Source: Bolinopsis microptera (taxonomy: Eukaryota > Ctenophora > Tentaculata > Lobata > Bolinopsidae). Taken from it: DNA of 60,000 nucleotides. The stretch is from assembly GCF_026151205.1 (NCBI RefSeq), contig NC_087074.1:18739240-18799239 (forward strand). Direction: 5' to 3'. How positions within the stretch are numbered: the first letter of the stretch is position 1; each line of letters starts with the position of its first letter. This document shows, piece by piece, positions 43,301-56,200 of the stretch. Under the pieces are notes generated by a model. The model made no database searches and had not been told where the DNA came from. It was given only the letters and a program-made list of their open reading frames with translations. The position numbers and the translations under genes were made by a program.

Positions 43301-46300
43301 TAAAGTCCCCCAAGATTTCTGAAGTTCCCCAAAAAACAGTTCCCCAAAACTCCCCAAAGTTCCCCAAAATTCCCCAAAATTATTCAAAATTATTCAAAAT
43401 TATTCAAAATTATTCAAAATTATTCAAAATTATTCAAAATTATTCAAAATTATTCAAAATTATTCAAAATTTCTCTAATATACATTAATACCCATTAATG
43501 TTAACATGTATGTTATTATAAAGTATAATCTTAACTTACTTGTTGATACTTGCAGCATGATAATTTTTTTGGCATGATAATTTTTTTGGGGAACTTTGGG
43601 GAATTTTGGGGAATTTTGGGGAATTTTGGGGAACTTTCTGAAGTTCCCCAAAAAAAAGTTCCCCAAAATTCCCCAAAATTATTTGTTTCATTGATAATTT
43701 TTTGGGGAACTTTGGGAAAGTCCCCCAGGTTTCCTGAAGTTCCCCAAAAAAAAGTTCCCCAAAACTCCCCAAAGTTCCCCTTGGACCCCCCCCTCTGTAA
43801 ACTTGATGAGGTATTTATAACTCAGACATCTACACGTGTGTGAGATACCACATAAACTTCCACCACATTCCACACACACACACACACACACACAGTGCAC
43901 ACATCTAATCTCTCCGTGTAGGCTCTAGTACAACTTTCACAGTCGAGTATTGAGTAGTCCTCATTAATCAAACGCAGTAGAAATGTAATAAATGTAATGT
44001 AAAGTGTGACACTAAGAATGTGCCAGATGGGGAGACGCGACAAAGCTAAAGCTACGTTGAACGCTTTTGTTGAGGAGAAATCTAACATCTACCAGGATAT
44101 CGAGAAGCTGAACCGACATAGGCAGGAGATACTAAAGGAGGTTGGGAACTTTATTTCTCGTTACATTTCGGCCAGAATAAGGTCCTAGACGACTATAAAT
44201 TATTTAATTGATTCATTAATTATTAATAATTGATTAAATAATTTATTAATTAATTGATCACGACAGGTTGGTTCAGCTCGTATGGCAGTGCAATCGTCTC
44301 AGCACGAGCTCGCAACTGTAACTAATGATAAACTAAGACTATCCCAGCAACTCCGTGCGAGACGCAATCCTGGTCAGTGCACTATTTCTTCCTCTTCCTT
44401 CGTTTCATACCTTTGAGATATGGATCATATAACAAATGTTACATCTTAATTTCATTGACTCGCAGGAATTTAAGCTATTTGTAAGATCAGTAGCTCATTA
44501 GTCGTTATCTCATATAGCTTGTCATATAATGTCCTTAGACAGCCTAGCACTTAGGGTTGAGCACTTATAGTTTAAATGTTATCAGCTGTAATTATCATTT
44601 AAATGTTATCAGCTGTAATGTTATCATTACTGTACCTCGAAGTAAAATGTTTAAGATCTGTTACATGTTCAAAGTAAATGAGTGCATTGTCTTCCGCCAC
44701 TCGTCATTTTCATAAAACTATTTTACTATAAAACATAATATACATTATTGTGCAACTTCATAACAAGATCATGGAAAATATTTCTCGATTGTTAAATTGT
44801 ATAATCGATACCGTCAACAGTTCAGTATTTACTGTTCGGTATGCTGTATACCTTACCTACCAGTTCTCCCTACCTATTCAGAATTTGCAAGTAACATTCC
44901 ATTCTCCTTCCACCAGATGAAATGATGATCAGTATCTTGGAAGAACAAGAAAAGGGAAAACAAAGTGTGATATCTCTGCAGTCTACCCGATCTGGCATAG
45001 TCAGTAAAACTAACCAGTATCAGAGTCAGATTGAGCTGCTTCAGACTGGTTTCACGGTAAGATAATCATGTTTCCGGAATCCGGAGAACATGAGTGGAGG
45101 ACTGAAAACAGTCCTGACCTACCTGTTCATTTCGCTAATTGTCATGTCAAAAACCCACTGTTTATTCTCACCGTGTGAACATAGGTGACCAATGATTACA
45201 GTGTCTGACGTCTGTAGAAAGTAATAGTCCACTCAATAATACTATAATAATAATCTGCTAGGTATCCTAAATGAAATACTTAATTGTCATTTGTCAGGAC
45301 GTCCAAGAGCGAGTATTGGAGAAGGAGAAGGAGCTGGAGGGTAAAGAGAACCTACTCCGGGAACTGCTGTGGTGTAAGGAGCAGCAGGAGGAGGTGGAGC
45401 GTACCCAGAGGGAGGCGGAGAAACAGCGCCAGGTGGAGGAGACACAGAAACGCAATGAGGAGATTAAGAAGTAGGAAACAAATTTTTTATTGAGTTTAGT
45501 TTTTTTTTAACTTTCAAACCTCGATCTAATTAAAATCTATCAAAGATCGTAGATGTTTTCCAAATAGCGTTATTTCAAGATGGAACATAATTATGGACAA
45601 GAATTTATCAAGAGAATAATTAATGTCTAAATTTCAGGATTGAGCTGTCATTAAAGAAGAGCGAAGAAAAAGACCCCGAACTCGACTCCTTTGAACGAAT
45701 CCGGCTCCAATCGGTCAAATTCAATGAATTCCTCTCTGAAAAATCGGACGAAGCAAACAAGAACCTAAAGGAAGCAGCTGTTGCCCAGATGTTAGCCAGT
45801 GAAGCGGTGGACGAGCAGCGTGGCAGGTTAAAACAACTGGTGGAAAAAGAGAGGAAACGTCATGATTCAGAACGGGAACAGTTCCAAGCTCGAGCCTCTA
45901 ATACCCCAAAGAAAATGAACATGAACAACATGCTCAATACCAGACCTCCTAACACTACCAGACCTGCTGTGAAGCCAGGACACCTCCCTGCACAAGTGAA
46001 GGCTGTTGTTGAAGATAATCTGATATGTCTTGATACTCCACCTCGACCCAACCCCAAACCTAGGATAGACTTCCTCGCTGATCTGACTGAGATCCTCTCC
46101 TCCCCACCTCCTCCTACTAATCTGGCAGTTTATTCTACCCAGTCAAATACTACTCCGGATAATATGTCACATTACTCTACCAACAATACTAACGGACAGA
46201 ATCCTCCTAAATCACCTGCAGCAGAGCTCAACCTGAACAACGCACAACTCCTAAACTTGTTTCCAACCACGGAGCAGCTACAGAAAGTTGGAGAGAAGAG

Positions 46301-46790
46301 TATGGAGTTGGAGTCAGACGAACAAGCTGATCAGCCTGAGATTATCTACCAGGCGCCGGGTGGGGAGGTGGTTGATGATGAGTGGAATGATGAAGATTAT
46401 CAAGAACCTGAGAGGTAATTATATAATTAGGTAATTACATTTAATGAACATGATTACGTAATATGATATTATGTTCTATGATCAATCATTTTTAACGGAT
46501 AACGACTTTCATTATAATGCCACTTATCCTACACATCCTACACACTTATCCTACACACTTATTCTACACACTTATCCTACTTACCCTACAGTATCTACAT
46601 GAATGTTGACCCGTCTGGTTTATTGAGTTCCCGATCCCCCGACCCTGGGCCAACAGAGAACAGGGCACAACCACCATCGGATTATAGTACAACAAACGCC
46701 GGTCATTACAGTGCAACGAACTGCGATCAGATCGGCCCGTTGGTGGATGATTCAGATAGCAACATTGTGACTTCAAGTAACATTGAGGAG
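37388..46790 (+). CDS. ITSN: Intersectin-type endocytic scaffold: two EH domains and coiled coil
   Basis: Intersectins recruit clathrin-coat and actin factors; EH domains bind NPF peptides. Exons: 37388-37454, 37611-37674, 37856-38079, 38335-38490, 38735-38865, 39106-39229, 39467-39564, 39827-39970, 41455-41601, 44027-44140, 44267-44372, 44917-45056, 45298-45470, 45638-46414, 46592-46790. Every join keeps frame (888 codons). EH1 is ~7-62 (LSGKAAHAFLLTSNLP, DIW, DRDRDGFLTLEEF), EH2 ~112-212 (KKRYLSLFNRLD, QIWNLSD, LSADEFCLAMYL). The Glu/Lys/Arg-rich coiled coil spans ~250-620 and begins like intersectin's (KKKQENFNKGEAELERRR). A Pro/Asn-rich tail follows. The first exon may instead start at 37394 after CAG, with more exons upstream, since the EH1 N-terminus is missing. 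The sixth exon's acceptor is the least certain. EPS15 is less likely: only two EH domains and no DPF motifs seen. If GTACAA at 46791 is not used, the frame ends at a stop near 46843. Confidence 0.85.
39717..39805. repeat. 17-bp tandem repeat (GTGTAACGTTGTGTCAC)
   Basis: Five near-identical 17-bp units lie in the intron just before the exon at 39827. Simple tandem DNA. Confidence 0.9.
39971..40395. repeat. Minisatellite of GTAATATCTGGG units at a splice donor
   Basis: About 35 units of GTAATATCTGGG or GTAGAG-interspersed versions start exactly at the donor of the exon ending 39970. The first repeat supplies that donor, and the array offers dozens of similar GTAATA donor-like words. The array is free of stops in several frames on both strands, which explains the long spurious frames there. 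Confidence 0.92.
40417..40520 (+). repeat. Dispersed repeat, copy 1 (inverted partner at 50470-50578)
   Basis: About 100 bp from GCATTTGAACCAGTCAAAAA to AAATGGTACGGAT match the reverse complement of 50470-50578 with few changes. After a gap, an AT-palindrome and ATCGTCTCGCTTTATAT (40646-40662) also match the partner's flank (50433-50452). Probably two copies of one short interspersed element. Confidence 0.85.
40941..41038. repeat. GC-rich imperfect hairpin in an AT-rich intron
   Basis: CCTTCGGCTCTTCGGGCTCCGC (two overlapping pieces, 40951-40972) pairs with its imperfect reverse complement at 41007-41030. Inside, AATTCCC/GGGAATT adds a second stem. It lies in the intron before 41455. No target duplication or known RNA class was recognised. 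Confidence 0.7.
41881..41900. repeat. C homopolymer run
   Basis: About 20 C residues in the intron after the exon ending 41601. The rest of this 2.4-kb intron (41602-44026) holds the element at 43261-43793 and a CA microsatellite near 43872-43894. Confidence 0.95.
43261..43793. mobile_element. G/C-tipped miniature inverted-repeat element with TCTGTA duplication
   Basis: It starts with 13 G then TCCAAGGGGAACTTTGGGG and ends with the inverted form and eight C. TCTGTA lies on each side (43255-43260, 43794-43799). The interior is built of GGGGAACTTT/GGGGAATTTT words in both orientations, plus a run of nine or ten ATTATTCAAA decamers (43379-43470). No coding potential. Superfamily unknown. Confidence 0.85.
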
Positions 46791-46843
46791 GTACAAACAA
46801 TAAACGGTTATTTAAAACAATTCCCACGACTCTCACGGCTATA

Positions 46844-48465
46844 AAGCTATAATATGATGTAATGTTTTCACAATCGGTCGATTGTGAAGAGCTCCGTGTA
46901 GTCTCATTCACCGAATGTACTAATGTCAATCATTGTTATATTATCAATACAACACGTACAGTCGTGAAATATACTATCAAGATCTCTACGTTGCACACTA
47001 CACAACCTAGATTTACTTACTTTGTCGTTTGGTCCGTTTTGAAATGTGTCTTGGCTGCTTCTTTCTTATTAAAAATGTATTGCAGACGGAAGATCATATC
47101 TACGCATTAGCCAGCAGCTGCCTGAAGAAACCAACAGGTAAACCCCCCTGATTCCACCAAATCAATCTTGTAATGACCATATTTCATTAAATTAGTTAAT
47201 TGTAAGTGTAATAAGTCTGTGCGTATTTTTCTGTACATCCGTTTGTGTGGTCCAATTATGTAAGTATATCGAGTATACGGCGTGGGTTGAATGTTATAAT
47301 AATTCAAAATGAACATCGATATTATATAATATATCTAGTCGAAATACTAAAAAGCCCGAGATAACAGGGAGGAAGCTAGTAGTATTCTTTGAGAAAAGTT
47401 TTAATCGTATCAAAAAATATCCATCCTAACTGAAGATACTGCCGGTTATAATGCAATCGACATTCGACACTCTAAACACAACGTAATTACCACAAAACCG
47501 ATCAAAATTCCGTCCAACAATCATTGCACGTGCTCATTCAAACACCATTGCTATGCAACCTTTTGATTTTTTACCTAACTTTATATTTCTCATCTAATTT
47601 GCACGTGGGCGGTCGTACAAACAGAAATAATCTTCAGAATTATAGTATAGACTAGAAAGTAGAAAGCCCGTGGTCACAGGGAGGAAGCTAATAGTATTCT
47701 TTGGTCAGTTTATATCGCATCGTGGGCGGTCGTACATATATACAGGGCACAGGCAGACAAAGATAATCTTTCGAATTATAATTAAGATATAGTCGAAACA
47801 GATTTAAGGATTATTTGCATAACAGTTAACAATGCCTAGAATCAGTACTCATATTCATAAGATGAAGAGGGGCTTAAGAAATGTTATGATAATAATTTAT
47901 CAAACTGATAATAGTGCCGGCACTATTTTTGTCAGTTATCAAATTAAATAAATATCTACAGAAAATTAATATAAACGGATCCCTTGTAGACTCGAATCCT
48001 CTTAGAAACGGATCCCTTCAATAGTTTCTATTTTTTATATGTAATATAGTTTTTTATAGAAACTATATACTTCTGCGCCAGATTAGACAGGAATTCCTGG
48101 TAATCTTCCTGGTTATCTTCCTGGTAATCTTCCTGGTTATCTTCCTGGTAATCTTCCTGGTAATATTCCTGGTAATATTCCTGGTAATCTTCCTGGTAAT
48201 CTTCCTGGTAATATTCCTGGTAATATTCCTGGTAATCTTCCTGGTATAGTAATATTCCTGGTAATATTCCTGGTAATCTTCCTGGTAATCTTCCTGGTAA
48301 TATTCCTGGTAATATTCCTGGTAATCTTCCTGGTAATATTCCTGGTAATATTCCTGGTAATATTCCTGGTAATATTCCTGGTAATCTTCCTGGTAATCTT
48401 CCTGGTAATCTTCCTGGTAATCTTCCTGGTAGTCTTCATTAAATTAAATCGCTGTCGTCCTCCAG
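46844..48465. other. Repeat-bearing stretch after the coiled-coil exons
   Basis: A weak exon candidate is at 47086-47137. Two copies of a ~60-bp block (AAAGCCCG, CAGGGAGGAAGCTA, TAGTATTCTTTG) lie at 47345-47400 and 47655-47705; each is near a copy of GTGGGCGGTCGTACA. The minisatellite at 48094-48432 fills the right end. Nothing else is recognised. Confidence 0.5.
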
Positions 48466-48553
48466 TGATCTCACGTACCCAGCACACACCAGCCAGTTAC
48501 AGGCGGATCAAGGATCTGAGACCTTTCCAATCATTTCACTTCCGCCTGCATCA
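47086..48553 (+). CDS. Two possible bridging exons of the intersectin-type locus
   Basis: 47086-47137 (after TATTGCAG, before GTAAAC) would add TEDHIYALASSCLKKPT in phase with the exon ending 46790. 48466-48553 (after GTCCTCCAG, before GTGCGT) would continue in frame with YRRIKDLRPFQSFHF-type sequence. Its end phase also fits a join to 53250 in front of the Ser-rich exon. They have no recognisable domain; only splice-signal and phase agreement supports them. Confidence 0.3.
48094..48432. repeat. 12-bp minisatellite (TTCCTGGTAATC/TTCCTGGTAATA)
   Basis: About 28 copies of a 12-bp unit that alternates two versions, with one small insertion near 48245. It ends ~35 bp before a possible splice acceptor (48457-48465). 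The 116-codon minus-strand frame over it is an artefact of the 12-bp period. Confidence 0.93.
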
Positions 48554-51500
48554 GTGCGTGACTCTTTGTATGCGATATTCAATGTTATTAGTTATAGTTA
48601 TTGTGTTATAGTGCCTGATTAGTTTATAGCTGCTTCTTCTGAACTGCTCATTCTATGTCGAACATAGTTTTGTTTTGTTTCTATCGGATTACTGCAAATT
48701 GCGGAGGAGTTTTTTGGGGGTTTTTTCTAGTTTTTCGCTGAAACATTATATTTTCTCTGAAACATTATATTTCTCTGAAACATTATATTCATGATATTGA
48801 TTCCATCTTAAACAAGGTACTCCCAATTCTTTTCTTTTTTCCGTTAAGTTAATTATATCACTGCGATTGCAAATATAATGACTAGCTCACTGTAACACTA
48901 AAATCTATTTCCATCTAATTTCCGGATTTCTGCAAGAATTCGGAAAATAGAGGTGTTAATTTTAATAACAGAACATTTCCCTGGAATTAGGGTTGTGAAC
49001 CTTCCCACCTTCTTAGCAGTGATTGGCGGGGTATGTGCCATATTTGACCTAATTTTGGCTACTTTGACTTGTTTGATATCGTAAGGATACTAGTAGGTTT
49101 TTGTCCAAGGATAGCTGCTTTTGTTCGAGGATAAACTAATCTGATGGTTTATCTTATAGACTAGGTGTCTTGCCCTAAGCATATTACTGGGGATTGAGCA
49201 TAATAATAAAATATGAAAATAATGCTCGGTCACGTGACATATCACTAGGTTATATCCATTGTCCAGAGAGCTTGGTGCTCCGAGATTGGTGCTCCTAGAT
49301 GGCTTATGTGGTATTTAATGTGATAAGTTGAATATTCAGTACTTAGCGATGTGTAAATCATTAACATTACAATCATAATCAAATGAGAAAATGTTGTGAG
49401 TTTGTTGCGTATTTTTTGCTTAGCTTTAAATCATATGTTTTGAAAAGAAGCTTTTAGAATGTTGTATTTGTGTGAATATTTATAGAAATATTAATTTGAT
49501 CTCTCCCGAATATTGAGTGGTGTGAATATACTTAACTGTAAAAATTAGCAGTTCATTAGCCGGAGTTTATTCACTAGATTAAATATAATTTCTTGTCGTC
49601 ACTTCAATGCGGGTCCCTTTCTCTACAATGTTTAAAGCTCACACATTTTATCTTCTGGCTCAGCCGGTTTTCTTAGTGTGAATGAACCGTTGTGTGCATT
49701 TTGTGTATTTTCCTATTTTTATTGCTTTAAAGACTGGAGATGGAGAATAGCAATGATTAGTTTTGAGAGTGCACCTGAATGTAACAGGAGATCTGACAAC
49801 CAGTTCAAGTAAATCATTTTCGTTTTAGTCCCTAAAAATCTAGATTCTAAATCAATGAAATTACTTGCACTGGCCGTCTTCTTTATTGCTAGCTGACTTT
49901 TCGTATAATTTCATATTCTCCCAATTCATTTAACGTTTATAAACGTATAAATACGTATAAAACACTGAATTTTATTCAAGTTAACGGGTTATTCATTAAA
50001 TTCAAGACAATTTATTAGGAGACGAGATAAACAATAAAAACCCGTAATGTTTTTCATTGCTATAACCCCGTCTAGTCATTGACTACTGATTATAGTAATC
50101 ATAATTCATTACCATATAATATAGTGATAATATCCAATATTCATAGTGTAAATCCTGCTTATCCATAAGAAAGACAGTTTACAATTTACATGCGCTGCAG
50201 TTAAGTTTATTACAAAATATATTGATGAGGCCTGATAATGAAATTATAATTTGTAATGAAGTTGTTTTGCCCAAGTAATCAAGTTGTCCGGTACCCTTCC
50301 TCTTCCCACCTACTACCAGGTCCTCTACCCAGGTCCTCTACACAGGTCCTCTACCTAGGCCCCTGTCCCCTGATTCATTTAATCGGTTATAGTTTACTGC
50401 TTCTTTGTTTTCACGCTCGTCAATCTTACTATATATAAAGCGAGACGATATATTATATGGATGTGTTTATCCGTACCATTTTACTGACACCACGGCATCA
50501 ACTTTAATGCGACTTTCCGCAAAAACCGTAAAAGATATACAATTGAAACTTTTTTGACTGGGTCAAATGCTTTAATGGCCTCCAAATCAGCATGAAAAAA
50601 TAAAAAATTGGCCAAGGAATAGGAGTTTTAGAGCCCAAAATTTGCACCCCCAAGTGGTGTCAAAAACGCGAATTAAATAGGTAATAGTTATTTTAGTCTC
50701 TTGAGTCTTGACACCAATTTAGGGTTATACGGGTTCCTGCTAGTATAATGAACGTGTTGTACAGCTGTTTGTGTGATGTTGTGTAATTGATTCAGGGGTT
50801 TTATTCGCTGTCGAGTTTTCAACTTATAGTTGCTTAATTTCACTTAAAGCGAGCAGCACCCGATTCCCGCTGCCCTCTGAGGATGGTGGAGTTCCATTAT
50901 ATACTATAGTACGGACTACTTGTGACGTATAATCGAAACTCTCTGTCAGGCGATTTTAGTCTCTGTTAATTAACGGCCGGTGGCTTGATCCTACAGTCTA
51001 GGGCCCGAAACAACGATCTGGTGTTCTTGATACTTTGATACCACTGAGGCCAAAACAATGATCTGGTATGCATCATGTCCTTCCTCCAACATTTCGCAAC
51101 CTTCTCGTCCTGCTTCATGTGGTCCACTATTTTCTAAACTGTCTGTGATTGGTGACCCGTGACCGTTCCATTTATCGTCTGTATGATACATGTTTTCTCT
51201 CTCCTTCTCGTATTTTTCTCTTCGGTGTACCCACCATAAAAACAGTGGTATTGAGGGTGCAGGTGCAGTGCCATGTGGTGACTGGTAATTACAGGGGCCT
51301 CACCCCCTGGATCCTCGGGTCACGTGTCCTGACTCTCACAATTGTGATGTAGATTCCTCGCACCCATCATTATCATGAATCATGATCTAGTGTTGGTACA
51401 GTTATCCTGGTTTAGTTAGATGCTTGAAATTAGCTTACGAACAAAGTTAAAGGGGTGTTTTCTTCAAAGATTTATAATTTTCAAGTTCTGATGTTCGAAA

Positions 51501-53241
51501 GAACGATAATCAGTCCTTGTATAATTGTCTATTTAAAGACTTGATATATGGGTGGGTGGTGACGTTGGCGGGGCTTTAACTCTCTAAAAACTACAACTGT
51601 ATTTACTGCTCTACTATATAAAAGTTCTCTTTAACGCACCTTGATTGTTGGATCTGATGTACAGGTATTCAATGTGTTATACCACCTGATTATAGAGTGG
51701 GGGTTAACATTAAAAACACCAATGCTGCTTCGCTGTGTGTCCATTAAGTCACGTTATTTACATTGAAGTCACGTTGTGAATATTTTTGTGTGTTTTCGCA
51801 TTGGAGCAGTTTTCTTTTGTTGCTGTAAATTATAACTTATATAACTTACATAAATTATAACATATATAACCTACTCAAGGGACTCTTTTTGATTGATACA
51901 TAACATAATCTATTGCCTTTGTGATCAATAGATTTTGAGGTGCGGGTTTGCTGTATTTCTTTTGATGCGTGGAAATGAATTTGATTGGTAAACCTCTCCC
52001 CTAGTATGCTATTGCGATCGTGGTCCATATATAGTCCAAACCCTCCTGGCTGTATTTGATTTTTGATAAAGCAGCTCGACTCCAAGTCATCACAATTTTG
52101 CCGGTTTATAGATGGTACAGTTGTTGATAGTTCTTTGCTCTGAAAGGCTCCCATCACCATTTATCGTTCACCGCTGATGACCATTGTGCAACAGTATTGT
52201 TAAGATGCACTCGCACTATCTCTTCCGGTATAGGGTATTGTTCTTCGTTATTTCGACCACAATGAACGAGGTCAATCCAAGGACTGATACTGAACCTGCT
52301 ATTTTAAAAAGGGGCTGATTTGAAATACTGCACTCTGTAGCTGATGCTTGTGTTCGTACTAATGTGTCGCACTTGCCCCAAAAAGGTCTTATTGCTGTAC
52401 ACTACCCACCTCATTCGCGGGCATCTTACCATTTCTTTTGGCGAACTGTTTTCTTTTCCTTTGGCCTGAGCTCAGTGTCATAAGTGAGTAAGTGGTGTTC
52501 CAGCGATTTGTACTCAGATTGTTGACATCTGGTTATTTTATTTTGTTCGCGTTTCATGGAACTCACGACCAATTGTTAATTTGTTATGGCTGTGGATTCT
52601 ATGTTGCCTTGTTTCTTTTAGTATTGAGCAGATTCAGATATCTGATTCCTCAAAGTCATCCAAAGATTCTCAAACGTGACTTTTACTACTCAAGGCCTTT
52701 CATTCTACATTTTGATCGCATTAAGCATTTCAATTTAATTAAAACTATCATCTTTGTCTTGTCAAACTTATTTATAATTGTATTGAAACAATGTTGGTCG
52801 TATATCTAGGCAGTAGAATGATTCTCAGGGTTGACTGAGTTGTTTCCAATACCCTTAGTTTTACACACCTAACCTAATCTTTTCTGACTCCCTTTAAAAC
52901 ATTTCCTGGTCGATCTGTCCTTCTCATATCGAGAGATGATATCTGTAATATAATAGGTGTGAATATAATAACGACTAGTGCAATATGGTATTATAGTACA
53001 AGCCACTAACTCTGGCCCAGTGTTTTACCTCAGATAGTTAAGGTATCCTAATCTGCAGGCCTCACCAGGAAAATGATCTGGCATAATATTCAGAGGAATC
53101 ACAGAGGTGTATGTGTATATTCATACGGTATAATTGTTAATGAGATTTAGAGTACCCGATTTCTTAGATCATCATCTTTTCTTTCGCGACGCAGTTTTTA
53201 TTTGTCACGTTTTTTTACTCGTAACCTTATGTTACTCGTAA
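48554..53241. other. 4.7-kb stretch without a recognisable gene
   Basis: Holds the second copy of the dispersed repeat (50470-50578) and scattered short frames, none with domain motifs or consistent splice signals. If the EH and SH3 parts are one gene, this is its largest intron; if not, it contains the promoter of the SH3 gene. I saw no intact transposon. Confidence 0.5.
50433..50578 (-). repeat. Dispersed repeat, copy 2 (inverted partner of 40417-40520)
   Basis: The reverse complement matches 40417-40520 over ~100 bp, and its flank ATATAAAGCGAGACGATAT matches 40643-40662 inverted. The segment joining the two parts is shorter here (an AT run at 50452-50470). Confidence 0.85.
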
Positions 53242-53295
53242 TGTGCGAGTCTTGAGTATTTATTGATCGTTCAATTCACCCACAATCCTCCCTAC

Positions 53296-56200
53296 ATGAG
53301 AAATAGAAGGAATCCTACACTTGATGAAATCAAGAAATCTGACTCAATAAACATGACTGCTTCAAACACAGAAGAAATCAACCGGAGGAAGTCTGCCGCT
53401 TGCGACTCTGGACTTCCTGCTTCCTGTATGAAGTTAACAGAATTGCTTGTTGGAGTAAAGGATAGTGATGCACTGAGCTCGCTGATCTGTGCAATGGGTC
53501 ACGTGCTCCTAGAAGTCTACTCGGAGGTCAAGTCCGTGAATCACAAGAAAAGTAACAGAGACTCAGTGGTCAATAAGTTGCTGTATGAACGCCGTATTAG
53601 CAATGAACAATCTGAATCCAAGATACCAGAAGAACCCATTCCACCCAATAGTCCTAAGATTACTACAACTAAAGATCGTATGCGTGCACTTATAAAGCGG
53701 CCAGTTTCACGAACTCCACTTGACCGTGATTCTTCATTCGAATACCTCTCTGCAAGAGATTCTGTGACAAAAGACATCGTCATAAACCCACCAAAACCCG
53801 ACGAACCAAGGTCGAGGTCAAAAGGGGCAAGAAGAGGGAGTATTGAGACAACTTTAGAGCACTTGGCAGACTGTAAATCAATCATAGATACTATACTGGA
53901 TACTGATAAAAAGGATCCTACAAAAGAAGAGGGGATGTTCTCAGACTCAGATGTATTCTCAGACCGGGATATTAAACCACCTGCGGAGAAGCACCCTAAG
54001 AATACTCTACAAGTACCTAAAGATATTCTGTCCAGCGATTCAGAGACTCCTAAACCCCAGCAGTCTCTATCACGTCAGAGCTCTTTCAAGAGACAGAAAT
54101 CCTTCCGGAAGAAGAAAACAAGATCGAGAAATCTCTCGTCCGCATCAGCTTCAGATATGGAGTCATCAACTGAATCAAAAGTACCCAGAAAACAACTCTC
54201 AATGAGGTCAAAAACCTCAACCTACCTAGATGTTACAAGTAAATCCAAACTCAATTTGCAAGTCAGGGATCGGAAAAGCTCCCTCGGGTTTTCCGATAAT
54301 GGTGCCTCCTCAGACGAACGTGCAAGGTCGGTGTTCTCGTCTGATGGAGAGAGCTACGCGTCCGACAGCTCCAGGAAAAGTAGAATCAAGGACAGATTTA
54401 CTATGAACCGAAACCGGATCCCCACCCATTTCTCAGATATAGAATCTGATGTTATTATAGAACCAGTCAAGCCGGTACTTGTCCCCGAGCCGGTTGTTGA
54501 GCATCCTAAAACAGCCGAACGAAGTATCAAAATAGTTAGATCGGGTACACAATGCTACGTCGCTCCCAACAATCCCCCTGTCACCCCAACTCGGAGTGGT
54601 GGTAAATCCAACAAACGAACTCCAAAAGTCCCCAAAAGACACCACAATCGTATCCTGGACACCACCTCGCTTAGTGTGCCTGTCAGTAAACAGACCTCCG
54701 CCCAAAAGAGGCTCTCAACACCGCCCGACGGTGAGAAGTTGAAACCTGGCGGGTTGAAGAGGTACTCAGAAAACAAGAATAAGAACTTGGATAACAGTCG
54801 TAATCCGCAGCAGAGGATGCTGACTTCTGCGCTGAAGAGTGTTCTTGCTTTCGCTCAAATCACCAATGACAGTAAGTTTTAAATCCTTAGTTAAAGGTTA
54901 TATTTCTTCTCGGTAAATTTAGGTCGTAAATAAATGTGTATAGTAATTGGTTAGTCTATGTGTATAGTTAATCTATGTGTATTGTGTAAGTATATTAATT
55001 ATTATGTGTAAATGTAATTTAAATATACGGAATGTATCGTATATTTAGCACGGAATGTATTTTGTATTTGCAGTTCGCAGTTGTGGGCTTCTGAGGACAG
55101 CTACAGGATAAAGAGCAATTAGTGCTGTCCCAATTAGTGCTGTCTACTTAGTGCTGTTCCAATTAGCGTGCAGAACTGCAGAAGTGCAGAAGTGAACTGT
55201 CTGCTTGCATGCGGTCTGCGTCTAACCAATTAGTAGTGTTTCTATTGTGATGAGAAATACATGTCACAAAGTTAATTGTTTTCTTGTAAACTTTTATGTA
55301 ATCATTTGAGTCCAAACACTATAGATCTCACTGTTTCCCACCACATCCCACTTGGTGAGGAATACACAAAATCACGTACAGGCTACTTAAGTTTTAGATT
55401 TACATAAAACTTGGACAGACATAAAAGTATAAAACTTGGACAGACATAAAACTTGGATACACATAAATGATAAAAGTATAAAACTTGGATAGAAATGTTT
55501 ATATATCCCTCACAATTCTAACTGTCGAATTTAAAAAATCTAGTTATCCGATCTCTCTCGAAACATGCTCTCCAGAAAATTGCTAAATTTGGCTTAAATT
55601 CTTCTAAATATTTCATTTCTCACTTATAACCTATTTTCAGAGATCTTGTTCGAAGTGGAGACTCTGGTTGATTACATTGGAGCTACGGTAGATGAATTAT
55701 CATTCTCCAAAGGAATCAGAATATCGGTAAATATTTATAGAAATATATATAATATTGAATGTTTTCATTACATTAGCATTGTATTAGCATTGTTTTGTAA
55801 TTCTATTCGCCGATATTTATGAGAAATTTGAGTGCCGATTGCGATAAATTTAGATTTTTCTTCGCGGAAGAGCATATTATTCTTTACATTGGTCATCACA
55901 ATGCGCAGTGTTCAATCGCACTTTGCAAACTTTGAACATCTATCGAATAATTAAATTATTAATTAATTAATGTTTTAATTTTCGTTCAGGTGTATGAAGT
56001 TAGAGGAAGTTATTATTACGGAGAACTAGCGGGAAGAACTGGCCTCGTTGCTCTCAATCACGTGGAAAAATGTGAATGGATATACGGGGACGTTAACATT
56101 GACAAAGGTTTGACAACAAAAGGTCTCAAATGTGATTAGGATCAACGATAATGCGATCAGTTCACAGTTTGTACAGTGGCAAATGGTCATTTTCAGTTAC

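Noticed and set aside
48137-48487. 116-codon minus-strand frame (NITR/KITR repeats)
   Set aside because: It is an open-frame artefact of a 12-bp minisatellite.
52492-52809. 105-codon plus-strand frame with hydrophobic stretches
   Set aside because: It has AT-rich codons, no domain, no conserved motif and no splice or promoter context; the size is expected by chance in AT-rich DNA.
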